The notes under the pieces were generated by a model that ran no database searches, was not told the DNA's origin, and saw nothing but the letters and a program-made list of their open reading frames with translations. This document shows, piece by piece, positions 1-5,200 of a stretch of 6,610 nucleotides of DNA. A program made the position numbers and the translations under genes. Source of the DNA: an uncultured Lactobacillus sp. GTDB lineage: Bacteria; Bacillota; Bacilli; Lactobacillales; Lactobacillaceae. Each line of letters opens with the position of its first letter. The stretch's first letter is position 1. The stretch lies in the NCBI GenBank assembly GCA_946409675.1, contig CAMJXI010000060.1, positions 1 through 6,610 of the forward strand, in the 5' to 3' direction.

Positions 1-45
1 GATTTCCATTGGTGACTGGAGTTCAGACGTGTGCTCTTCCGATCT
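1..45 (+). other. Sequencing adapter left at the contig end (Illumina TruSeq read-2/P7 side)
   Basis: Bases 12-45 are identical over 34 nt to the Illumina multiplexing read-2 primer sequence, beginning GTGACTGGAGTTC and ending GCTCTTCCGATCT. Bases 1-3 (GAT) fit the end of the P7 oligo, and bases 4-11 (TTCCATTG) sit exactly where an 8-nt i7 index belongs. This is library-construction DNA, not genome. When translated it gives the well-known artefact peptide VTGVQTCALPI, which becomes fused to the downstream flavodoxin fragment if TTG at position 9 is taken as a start. Genomic sequence begins at about position 46. Confidence 0.98.
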
Positions 46-293
46 CTGTCTGGTTCAGTGAACTTGCACCAGCTGTGAAAAATTGGCTCAGCCAAGTTGA
101 TTTGGCGGGTGTCACGATTCGTCCTTTTGTCACCAGTGAAGGAAGTGGCCTGGGCTGTACGGGCTATAACTTACAGAAATTAGCACCTCATGCCAAGGTT
201 GAGCGAGGACTGGCAATCAGAGGCACGCGGGCGGAAAAATCCCAACAAGCACTGGATAATTGGTTACTTGGTTTAAAAGTAGCAGAAAAATAA
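46..293 (+). CDS. Flavodoxin family protein, C-terminal fragment (5' end missing)
   Basis: Flavodoxins are small FMN-binding electron carriers or domains of NAD(P)H-dependent reductases, acting in the cytoplasm. The genomic part codes for 81 complete residues, from Val (codon 48-50) to the TAA at 291-293. The segment VWFSELAPAVKNWL matches the region after the usual P-[IV]-W-W of Flavodoxin_4-type proteins. RPFVTSEGSGLG is the conserved strand and loop I/R-PF-x-T-x-E-GSGLG that contacts FMN, and ERGLAIRG followed by a terminal helix is also typical. Family members are about 150-180 residues, so roughly half is lost at the contig end. Any upstream start would lie in adapter DNA and is false. 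The next gene starts 13 nt downstream with its own AGGAG, so this is the first visible gene of the redox operon. The family is likely; the partner reductase is unknown. Confidence 0.85.
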
Positions 294-306
294 AGGAGTA
301 CACAAA

Positions 307-957
307 ATGAAATTATTAATTTTAGCAGCAAACGGGCAAATTGCTCAACTCGTTGAAAATGAGATCCTCAGTAACGAAAAATTCGCGGACGTTCAACTGA
401 CACTTGGATTACGTAACAGCCAACGTTTAACAAAATTTGCGGACAATGGCCGCGTGCGTTTACTCGATGTGGATCTCGAAGACGAGAACTCAGTTAATAA
501 TGCAATGATTGGCCAGGAGCTTGTTTTCGTCGCCGTTGTTGACCATGACGCTGACAACAAAATGACCAAGAACGTCATTCAAGCAATGAAGAACAACAAT
601 GTTGACCGGATTATCTCGACCAATATTCTTGGTATTTACAATGAGGTTCCCGGAGAGTTTGGTCGTTGGAACCATGAGATGGTTCTAAATGGCTTACAAG
701 CGGCCATCGATTCAGATAAGCTACTCAGCCAATCTGGTCTAACTTACACGAACTTGCGGCTGCCATGGTTAAACGACCGCAACGAAGTTAGATATTCCAT
801 TACTACTAAGGACGAACCCTATTATGGCGTTTCTGGCTCACGTAAGAGTGTGGCAGATCTTGTCTTGAAGATTGTCGCCGACCAAAGTTATGGCGCAAAC
901 GATAGTCTGGGACTTGCTGATCCTGCTACCCAAGGCGAAGATCGCCCAGTTTATTAA
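307..957 (+). CDS. NAD(P)-binding SDR/NmrA-like oxidoreductase (atypical SDR)
   Basis: A 216-residue cytoplasmic protein of the NAD(P)H-binding (NmrA/atypical SDR) group. The N-terminal strand and nucleotide loop, ILAANGQIA at residues 5-13, occupies the place of the usual GATGxxG. Two of the three glycine positions are alanine (A7, A13). GLRN at 34-37 puts an arginine (R36) just after the second strand, which often indicates NADP(H). VDRIISTN at 99-106 is the central strand, and SGLTYTNLRLPWL at 143-155 is the hallmark late segment of the group. There is no convincing catalytic YxxxK pair, so it may be a reductase of the flavin/biliverdin-reductase type or a redox-sensing binder. AGGAG at 294-298 sits 8 nt before ATG 307. 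It lies between the flavodoxin and cupin genes in one operon. Fold assignment is firm; substrate unknown. Confidence 0.85.
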   Translation: MKLLILAANGQIAQLVENEILSNEKFADVQLTLGLRNSQRLTKFADNGRVRLLDVDLEDENSVNNAMIGQELVFVAVVDHDADNKMTKNVIQAMKNNNVDRIISTNILGIYNEVPGEFGRWNHEMVLNGLQAAIDSDKLLSQSGLTYTNLRLPWLNDRNEVRYSITTKDEPYYGVSGSRKSVADLVLKIVADQSYGANDSLGLADPATQGEDRPVY

Positions 958-995
958 AATATTTAAGACATAGAAAAATCAAAGGAGTAAATAAA

Positions 996-1409
996 ATGAC
1001 AAAAAACGAAAATCTTAAAGACGGCGTAATTTTTCCGGTCGGACCTGAAAATGTGAATTACGCGCAATATTTCACCGGTATGAGTTACTTACAAAACTTG
1101 GTGAGCGATCCGGCAATTAATGTCTGTATCGGCGTGGTGACTTTTGAACCAGGAACCCGTAATAACTGGCACATTCATCATGATGGCTACCAACTTTTGC
1201 TCGTTACCGGTGGCGAAGGCTGGTATCAGGAAGAGGGCAAACCTGCCCAACACTTGGTAGCCGGCGATGTAGTCGTTACGCACGATGGCGTGAAGCATTG
1301 GCATAGCGAGACCAAGGATAGTTGGTTTAGTCATATCGGCGTTACGGCGGGTACCCCAGAGTGGTTAGAACCCGTTACAGACGACATCTACGACAAGTTA
1401 GGAGAATAA
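996..1409 (+). CDS. Single-domain cupin protein
   Basis: A 137-residue protein with one cupin beta-barrel. Motif 1 spans about residues 53-75 (G53, H59, H61, Q66, G72). Q66 takes the place of the usual metal-binding glutamate, a common variant. Motif 2 is GDVVVTHDGVKHWH at 90-103, with H101 as the last metal ligand. H59, H61, Q66 and H101 would bind one divalent metal, such as Mn, Fe, Ni or Zn. Cupins of this size are dioxygenases, isomerases or small-molecule binders, and the sequence does not separate these. The start at ATG 996 is supported by AAAGGAG at 981-987. Its stop at 1407-1409 is only 2 nt before the next start, and its 3' end carries the SD of that CMD-like gene. This close linkage suggests a shared pathway, and cupin and CMD-like proteins often occur side by side or fused in bacteria. 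Confidence 0.9.
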   Translation: MTKNENLKDGVIFPVGPENVNYAQYFTGMSYLQNLVSDPAINVCIGVVTFEPGTRNNWHIHHDGYQLLLVTGGEGWYQEEGKPAQHLVAGDVVVTHDGVKHWHSETKDSWFSHIGVTAGTPEWLEPVTDDIYDKLGE

Positions 1410-1411
1410 TC

Positions 1412-1735
1412 ATGGCGCAAAAACAAACAGCAGGCAGAGACCAATTAGGCGAGTTTGCACCACAATTTGCCGCACTAAATGATGACGTTTTGTTTGGCGA
1501 AGTCTGGGCAAAAGAAGACGAGCTATCGTTACACGACCGCAGTCTCATCACCGTTTCAAGCTTAATGAGTCAGGGACTCTTTCCCCAACTAGAAGCTCAC
1601 ATGAAAATTGCCAAAGCAAACGGCGTTACGAAGGGCGAGATGATCGCTTTGATTACACATCTTTCCTTTTACGCAGGCTGGCCCAAGGCCTGGTCGGCTT
1701 TTGGCTTAGCAAAAGAAATTTATAAAGAAAATTAG
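1412..1735 (+). CDS. Carboxymuconolactone decarboxylase (CMD) family protein
   Basis: A 107-residue all-helical protein of the CMD/AhpD-like family. The family pattern is visible: LSLHDRSLITVSSL (38-51), then H63, GVTKGE (71-76) with E76, H83, and FYAGWPKAWSA (86-96). AhpD-type peroxidase members have C-x2-C-x3-H, but here the two cysteine positions before H63 are L56 and Q59 and the protein has no cysteine. Thiol peroxidase activity is therefore unlikely, and it resembles the gamma-carboxymuconolactone decarboxylase subgroup. The length fits single-domain members (about 100-130 residues), which form oligomers. I chose ATG 1412 because AGGAG at 1400-1404 lies 7 nt upstream. A start at 1361 would extend back through the cupin gene with a basic, non-family N-terminus. 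The start lies 2 nt after the cupin stop, suggesting translational coupling. Real substrate unknown. Confidence 0.9.
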   Translation: MAQKQTAGRDQLGEFAPQFAALNDDVLFGEVWAKEDELSLHDRSLITVSSLMSQGLFPQLEAHMKIAKANGVTKGEMIALITHLSFYAGWPKAWSAFGLAKEIYKEN

Positions 1736-1745
1736 GAGAATAAAT

Positions 1746-2489
1746 ATGTCAGTTCAAGATAAAGTAGTAGTTATTACAGGCGCAAGCTCAGGTATCGGTG
1801 CAGAAACGGCTAAGTTACTTGCGACAAATGGCGCAAAGGTCGTTCTTGGGGCACCCCGTGAAGCGCGTTTGCAAGAACTAGTAGCTGAAATTAAAAACGC
1901 TGGTGGGGAAGCGACCTATGCTGTCACCGACGTGCGCGATGTGGCCGAAGTCCAAGCGTTAGTTGACCTCGCAGTTTCCGAATTTGGCGGACTCGATGTC
2001 ATCTTCAATAATGCTGGCATCATGCCTAACTCCCCAATCAGTGAGTTGAAAACTGATGACTGGAACAACATGATCGACATTAACTTGAAGGGTGTTTTGA
2101 ATGGCGTAGCAGCCGTTATGCCAATTTTTACCAAACAAAAATCCGGTCAAATTATCACGACCTCTTCAGTTGCTGGGATTAAGAGTTTCCCAGGTGCCGG
2201 CGTGTATGGCGCAACGAAGTTTGCTGTTCGCAACTTGATGGAAGTTATTCGAATGGAAAGTGCGCAAGAAGGCACGAATATCAGAACAGTTAGCCTTTAT
2301 CCAGCAGCCATCAATACCGAATTATTGACCTCAGTTACTGATGCCAATTCGCTTGTTGGCTTGACTGATCTATACAACCAAGTTGGCATCACACCAGACG
2401 CGATTGCCAGAGTGGTTAACTTTGCGATTGATCAACCAGAATCTGTCAACGTGAATGAATTTACGATTTATCCAACTAAACAGGCTTAG
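1746..2489 (+). CDS. Classical short-chain dehydrogenase/reductase (SDR)
   Basis: A 247-residue cytoplasmic oxidoreductase, the normal size for classical SDRs. TGASSGIG at residues 11-18 is the cofactor-binding glycine motif, NNAG at 88-91 stabilises the central sheet, N113 sits in DINLKG, and the catalytic residues are S141, Y154 and K158 (YGATK), so the active site is complete. After strand 2 the sequence is LGAPREAR: R38 is kept, while the usual neighbouring Arg is P37. With no acidic residue there, NADP(H) is more likely than NAD(H). The protein belongs to the YdfG-like/clavaldehyde dehydrogenase-like group by appearance, but substrate range in this group is wide. ATG 1746 follows AGGAG at 1734-1738, which overlaps the CMD stop codon. 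It is the last gene of the redox operon; 111 nt of AT-rich DNA follow before the lipoprotein gene. Confidence 0.93.
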   Translation: MSVQDKVVVITGASSGIGAETAKLLATNGAKVVLGAPREARLQELVAEIKNAGGEATYAVTDVRDVAEVQALVDLAVSEFGGLDVIFNNAGIMPNSPISELKTDDWNNMIDINLKGVLNGVAAVMPIFTKQKSGQIITTSSVAGIKSFPGAGVYGATKFAVRNLMEVIRMESAQEGTNIRTVSLYPAAINTELLTSVTDANSLVGLTDLYNQVGITPDAIARVVNFAIDQPESVNVNEFTIYPTKQA

Positions 2490-2552
2490 CAATAATTTTT
2501 GGGTAAAAATGTTTCTTCATCTTAAAATAATTCTTTTTAAAAGATAATTTTC

Positions 2553-2588
2553 GTGTTACATTACAAGTGTTATATCGATTAACACTTG
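2553..2588. promoter_or_regulatory. Candidate operator/promoter of the lipoprotein gene: perfect 9-bp inverted repeat plus an extra half-site
   Basis: CAAGTGTTA (2564-2572) and TAACACTTG (2580-2588) form a perfect inverted repeat around a 7-nt centre containing ATCGAT. A third copy of the half-site core, GTGTTA, lies at 2553-2558, exactly 14 bp upstream of the one at 2567. An extended -10-like element, TG-T-TATATC (2568-2576), lies inside the palindrome; no good -35 box is visible. If transcription starts from it, the palindrome would be an operator over the promoter. If it starts further upstream, the repeat would be a hairpin in the mRNA touching the SD (GGAGG, 2588-2592). The repeat is seen directly; the function is inferred. 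Confidence 0.5.
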
Positions 2589-2600
2589 GAGGAAACAAAA

Positions 2601-3371
2601 ATGAAGAAACAGACGAGAATGCAAAAATTTGCTCTGTTTGTTGGAGCTTTAGCCTTAACGCTGACCTTATCAGCTTGTGGCTCAAAAACCACGACCGAAA
2701 AGACTGGGGCAACTTTGCCTACCGCAACCAGTTTGGTCAAGGACGCAACAACCGCAATGAAGAACCAAAAAGATGTGCACATGAAGATGGCTACTACGAT
2801 GGAGCAAGGCGACAACCAAATGGTCGTTTCCTATGAGGGCAATTTTTCTTTACAACCTCTTGCGATGCTTGGTGATTACACCATGGTTAATAACGGCAAG
2901 GGCTCTAAGCTCAAGATGTATCTGAATGAGGCCAAGTTTTACGTGAACACTGGCTCTAAATGGCAAGACGCGACAAGTTCCGTCAAAACTTTTGGCCTGA
3001 GCGTGGCCGCCTTTAAGAAGCAGATGGAGGGCGATACCCTGAATCAGCTCTCTAAATCAGTCATGAAAAAAGGGATTGTTAAGACCGGGACTTCCGAATA
3101 CACGGTCACAATTGCGCTGACCGCTGACGAGGCACAGGCCTTGATGAAACAATCGAGCGAATCCCTCAGCAGTTCGACTACTGCAGACATCTTGAAGGAC
3201 GCCGAAGTCAAAAATATGCAATTCGTTTACGTGATTAGCAAAAAAACTAAGCTACCCGTTGAGTTGAATATTTCAATGAAGATGATCTACTCTGGTAAAA
3301 CCTTTGATGAGTCCGTTACTTCGAGTTACAGTGCCTGGGGCAGTAGTCCTGTTACTGCACCAACAATTTAA
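2601..3371 (+). CDS. Secreted lipoprotein, possibly DUF6612/LppX-like
   Basis: A 256-residue protein with a lipoprotein signal peptide: basic n-region (K2, K3, R6, K9), hydrophobic core at about residues 10-23, and lipobox LSAC with C26 as the lipidated cysteine. The mature part should be anchored outside the membrane. It begins with a Ser/Thr/Lys-rich linker and continues as a beta-rich domain of alternating strands, such as VHMKMATTME, MVVSYEGNF, SKLKMYLNEAKFYVN and VKNMQFVYVISKKTKLPVEL. The last segment, ending in a K-T-x-L-P-V-x-L turn, resembles LolA/LppX-fold and DUF6612-type lipoproteins of Gram-positive bacteria, which may bind hydrophobic ligands. The family is only a suggestion. The start is ATG 2601, set by GGAGG at 2588-2592; an in-frame TTG at 2586 overlaps that SD. 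It has its own upstream palindrome and a strong terminator, so it is a monocistronic unit next to a sensor-transporter module. Confidence 0.85.
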   Translation: MKKQTRMQKFALFVGALALTLTLSACGSKTTTEKTGATLPTATSLVKDATTAMKNQKDVHMKMATTMEQGDNQMVVSYEGNFSLQPLAMLGDYTMVNNGKGSKLKMYLNEAKFYVNTGSKWQDATSSVKTFGLSVAAFKKQMEGDTLNQLSKSVMKKGIVKTGTSEYTVTIALTADEAQALMKQSSESLSSSTTADILKDAEVKNMQFVYVISKKTKLPVELNISMKMIYSGKTFDESVTSSYSAWGSSPVTAPTI

Positions 3372-3382
3372 TTTTAAAACTG

Positions 3383-3420
3383 AGATTAGTCCTCCAATGA
3401 GTGGCTGGTCTTTTTATTTT
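3383..3420 (+). terminator. Intrinsic terminator after the lipoprotein gene
   Basis: AGATTAGTC (3383-3391) pairs with GGCTGGTCT (3403-3411) over 9 bp including three G-U wobbles. Inside it CTC (3392-3394) pairs with GAG (3399-3401) around a CAAT loop, leaving T3402 as a single bulge. The stem runs straight into TTTTTATTTT (3411-3420). It starts 11 nt after the lipoprotein stop. Its T-tract runs into the first TTGTCA box upstream of the response regulator. Confidence 0.85.
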
Positions 3421-3436
3421 GTCAAGGTTTTGGTCA
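3419..3436 (+). promoter_or_regulatory. Candidate response-regulator box upstream of the two-component operon
   Basis: TTGTCA at 3419-3424 is followed by TTGGTCA at 3430-3436, an 11-bp offset between starts and a degenerate second copy. The same hexamer occurs three times before the ABC operon (5157-5183). Direct hexamers about one helical turn apart are the usual binding mode of OmpR-family regulators, and such a regulator is encoded 76 nt downstream. Autoregulation is therefore plausible, but the second copy is imperfect and the site is weaker than the downstream one. Confidence 0.4.
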
Positions 3437-3447
3437 CACATTTTGCA

Positions 3448-3456
3448 TGCTATACT
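3448..3456 (+). promoter_or_regulatory. Extended -10 promoter element for the two-component operon
   Basis: TGCTATACT gives an extended -10 (TGnTATACT), with TATACT at 3451-3456 matching TATAAT in 5 of 6 positions. A -35 at normal spacing is poor (TTTTGG at 3428-3433), which fits an extended -10 or an activator-assisted promoter. Transcription would begin near 3463, giving a leader of about 50 nt before the TTG start at 3512. Confidence 0.6.
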
Positions 3457-3511
3457 GGGGCTAATTGAAAAGATATTTTATGAATTTTGACATAATCTTG
3501 GAGGATTTATC

Positions 3512-4165
3512 TTGCACATTTTGATTGTAGAAGACGAACCAGAACTGGCCAATAGCACAGCGACTTTCCTTGCTCCTCATGAAGTGACGATTGCAAAGAC
3601 TTTGGCGGAGGCTACTCAACAGGTCGAGCAGACTAATTTTGACGCGCTCATTCTTGATCTGACTCTACCCGATGGAAATGGCTTGGAGTGGTTAGAAAAA
3701 TGGCACGCCTATTTGACTGCTAAGGTCTTGGTCCTGACGGCAAACGACGCCGAAATAACTATGCTCAAAGGCTTAGCTCTGGCTGATGACTATGTGGTTA
3801 AACCAGTAAGTTTGAAGGTCTTAGCTGCACGTTTAAATAAATTGGTTCCAAGCAAACTGGTCGCATTAGGACGCTTTAAGCTCGATTTAGCTGCTAAGGA
3901 AATATCGTTGAACGACGCTGTCGTGCCTCTCTCACCAACGGAGTGGCGTTTGACCGCGTATTTTGCCCAGCATCAAAATGAGCTTTTGACCCGGGAACAA
4001 TTATTAGCCGTAATCTGGGATGCAAAGGGGAGTTACGTCAACGACAACACACTAACCGTGACGATTAAACGGCTGCGTGAGAAGTTGGAACAAGATTTTG
4101 ACCACCCAACTTTAATTCGGACAATCAGAGGAATGGGGTACTTTATCGATGCGAAGGCAGCTTGA
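3512..4165 (+). CDS. OmpR/PhoB-family response regulator
   Basis: A 217-residue cytoplasmic DNA-binding regulator. The receiver domain covers about residues 1-111, with acidic pair E7/D8, phosphoacceptor D49 in LILDLTLPDG, switch threonine T76 and K97 in DDYVVKP. The helix-4/strand-5 loop is one residue shorter than the usual GLDxGADDY, and V99 replaces the common Phe after KP. The C-terminal winged helix (about 118-214) contains LSPTEWRL, the LTREQLL stretch, the recognition helix around NTLTVTIKRLREKL, and the wing RGMGYF (206-211). The start is TTG 3512: GGAGG at 3500-3504 is 7 nt upstream and the protein begins exactly as the family does (HILIVEDEPEL). It overlaps the kinase gene by 17 nt. 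It is the likely regulator of its own operon and of the ABC genes through TTGTCA repeats, which is inference. The specific family member is not recognisable. Confidence 0.95.
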   Translation: MHILIVEDEPELANSTATFLAPHEVTIAKTLAEATQQVEQTNFDALILDLTLPDGNGLEWLEKWHAYLTAKVLVLTANDAEITMLKGLALADDYVVKPVSLKVLAARLNKLVPSKLVALGRFKLDLAAKEISLNDAVVPLSPTEWRLTAYFAQHQNELLTREQLLAVIWDAKGSYVNDNTLTVTIKRLREKLEQDFDHPTLIRTIRGMGYFIDAKAA

Positions 4166-5153
4166 TGCACCAGAAGCAAAACCAATTATTCAACTAGGTA
4201 TCTCGTTAATTGCTGTGATGAGTGTCGTGCATGTCATTTTAGCGACCCAATTTCCCCAAAAAATACTTTTGCTTGGTCTAACCTGGTTACTGACGACAGC
4301 GCTAATTATTTATTTTTGCAGTTCGTGGCTTAAAAAAATCACCAAGCCTATTAAGATTGTGACCGACCAGTTGCGGGCAGCTCGAATGGGTGAGGTTAAA
4401 TATGAAATGGTCTTGAACAATGAAGGCTGGTTCTCGGGGCTTTACAACGAGATTTTTCACTATGTCCGTCAAACGACGAGTATGCGAGCAGAAATTGAAC
4501 GTGACCGCGAGCAACTAAGCCAGGCCATCACGGATATTGCGCACCAACTAAGAACACCGATTGCGGTAACCGAAAATCTGCTTGAGTTGGTCGATGAAAC
4601 TAATTTACCTAAAAACAAGACGATTCTGTTGGAACAAAACGAACGGCTGGCGGACCTGGTGGCTCAGTTGATTTTGCTGGCGCGGGTAGACACTCATACG
4701 CTTGGTAAAGCTAAGCAACCAATCAAATTGAGTAACCTTTTGCAGAAGAGCTTGAATTACCTCTTGCCGACGATTGCCGATGGCAAAATCAGCCTCGATT
4801 ACCAGGTGGATTCTGAAATTGACATCTCCGTTAACCTGGCGTTGATGCAAGAAGCACTGGTTAATGTACTCAAGAATGCGTTTGAACATGCCGACCAAGA
4901 TACGACGGTGGAAATTATTGCCCGGGAAACACCGATTGCGGTAATCCTTGAGGTAAATAATAGTGGACCAACAATTGCGGAAGAAGATTTTCCGCATTTA
5001 TTTGAGCGCTTTTATCGGGGTGAAAATAGTGCCAAAAATAATCTCGGGGTAGGACTCGCGATTACAAAGGGAATTATGCAAGCTAGTGATGGCCGGATTA
5101 TGCTCAAAAACCTGCCTGACGGGGTCCAATATCAACTAGAATGGTTCAAATAA
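4149..5153 (+). CDS. Sensor histidine kinase with minimal extracellular loop
   Basis: A 334-residue membrane kinase and partner of the preceding regulator. Two helices are visible at about residues 12-31 and 39-57, with only about seven residues (TQFPQKI) between them, so there is no extracellular sensor domain. A juxtamembrane linker follows (about 58-118; KKITKPI looks HAMP-like). The H box is DIAHQLRTPIAV with H132 as phosphorylation site. The ATPase part has an N box (LVNVLKNAFEHA, N239 and N243), an altered G1 box (VNNSGPTI at 269-276, Asn where DxGxG has Asp), an F box (HLFERFYRG, 283-291) and G2 (LGVGLA, 299-304). ATG 4149 lies inside the regulator gene; the SD is weak (GGGG at 4135-4138) and translation is probably coupled. 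The kinase size and architecture resemble intramembrane-sensing kinases associated with ABC transporters. Confidence 0.93.
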   Translation: MRRQLDAPEAKPIIQLGISLIAVMSVVHVILATQFPQKILLLGLTWLLTTALIIYFCSSWLKKITKPIKIVTDQLRAARMGEVKYEMVLNNEGWFSGLYNEIFHYVRQTTSMRAEIERDREQLSQAITDIAHQLRTPIAVTENLLELVDETNLPKNKTILLEQNERLADLVAQLILLARVDTHTLGKAKQPIKLSNLLQKSLNYLLPTIADGKISLDYQVDSEIDISVNLALMQEALVNVLKNAFEHADQDTTVEIIARETPIAVILEVNNSGPTIAEEDFPHLFERFYRGENSAKNNLGVGLAITKGIMQASDGRIMLKNLPDGVQYQLEWFK

Positions 5154-5156
5154 TTT

Positions 5157-5183
5157 TTGTCAGGCTTTGTCACTTAGTTGTCA
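5157..5183 (+). promoter_or_regulatory. Triple TTGTCA direct repeat upstream of the ABC operon (candidate response-regulator site)
   Basis: TTGTCA occurs exactly at 5157-5162, 5167-5172 and 5178-5183, with start-to-start offsets of 10 and 11 bp, so all copies face the same side of the helix. The second and third extend to TTGTCAC. The array begins 4 nt after the kinase stop codon and ends 11 bp before a -10-like TAACT-type element (TAAACT, 5195-5200). This is the arrangement expected for an OmpR-family activator bound over the -35 region. The repeats are seen; binding by the upstream-encoded regulator is inferred. Confidence 0.6.
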
Positions 5184-5194
5184 CTTTGGTTCTC

Positions 5195-5200
5195 TAAACT
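5195..5200 (+). promoter_or_regulatory. Possible -10 element of the ABC transporter operon
   Basis: TAAACT matches the -10 consensus in 4 of 6 positions. No -35 is visible at 16-18 bp (the sequence there is ACTTAG or similar), consistent with activator dependence. An alternative is TTGTCA at 5178-5183 as -35 with TGAAAT at 5200-5205 as -10 (16-bp spacing). The choice cannot be settled by eye. Confidence 0.35.

Noticed and set aside
9..47. Apparent start of an intact 94-residue protein at TTG 9
   Set aside because: The first twelve codons and part of the thirteenth are adapter DNA; the peptide VTGVQTCALPI is a known translation artefact.
1361..1411. Upstream start giving the CMD-like protein 17 extra residues
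   Set aside because: It runs back inside the cupin gene in another frame, has an Arg-rich N-terminus unlike the family, and lacks the good SD that precedes ATG 1412.
2524..2551. AT-only imperfect hairpin after the redox operon as a terminator
   Set aside because: The stem is nearly all A-T with a mismatch, has almost no loop, and no separate T-tract follows. It is too weak to call.
2586..2600. TTG 2586 as the lipoprotein start
   Set aside because: It overlaps the SD (GGAGG 2588-2592) and would put acidic residues before the signal peptide. ATG 2601 gives a normal n-region.
3487..3492. Perfect TTGACA as a -35 box
   Set aside because: A -10 at normal spacing would fall at the TTG start codon of the response regulator with no -10-like sequence, and the SD would not be transcribed.
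3480..3524. 14-codon ORF (MNFDIILEDLSCTF) overlapping the regulator start, as a leader peptide
   Set aside because: It has no SD upstream, and its codons simply read through the regulator's SD and start in another frame.
5157..5183. TTGTCA repeats as a short CRISPR-like or transposon repeat array
   Set aside because: Units are only six bases at 10-11 bp offsets, which fits a DNA-binding site and not a CRISPR or insertion element; no cas or transposase gene is present.
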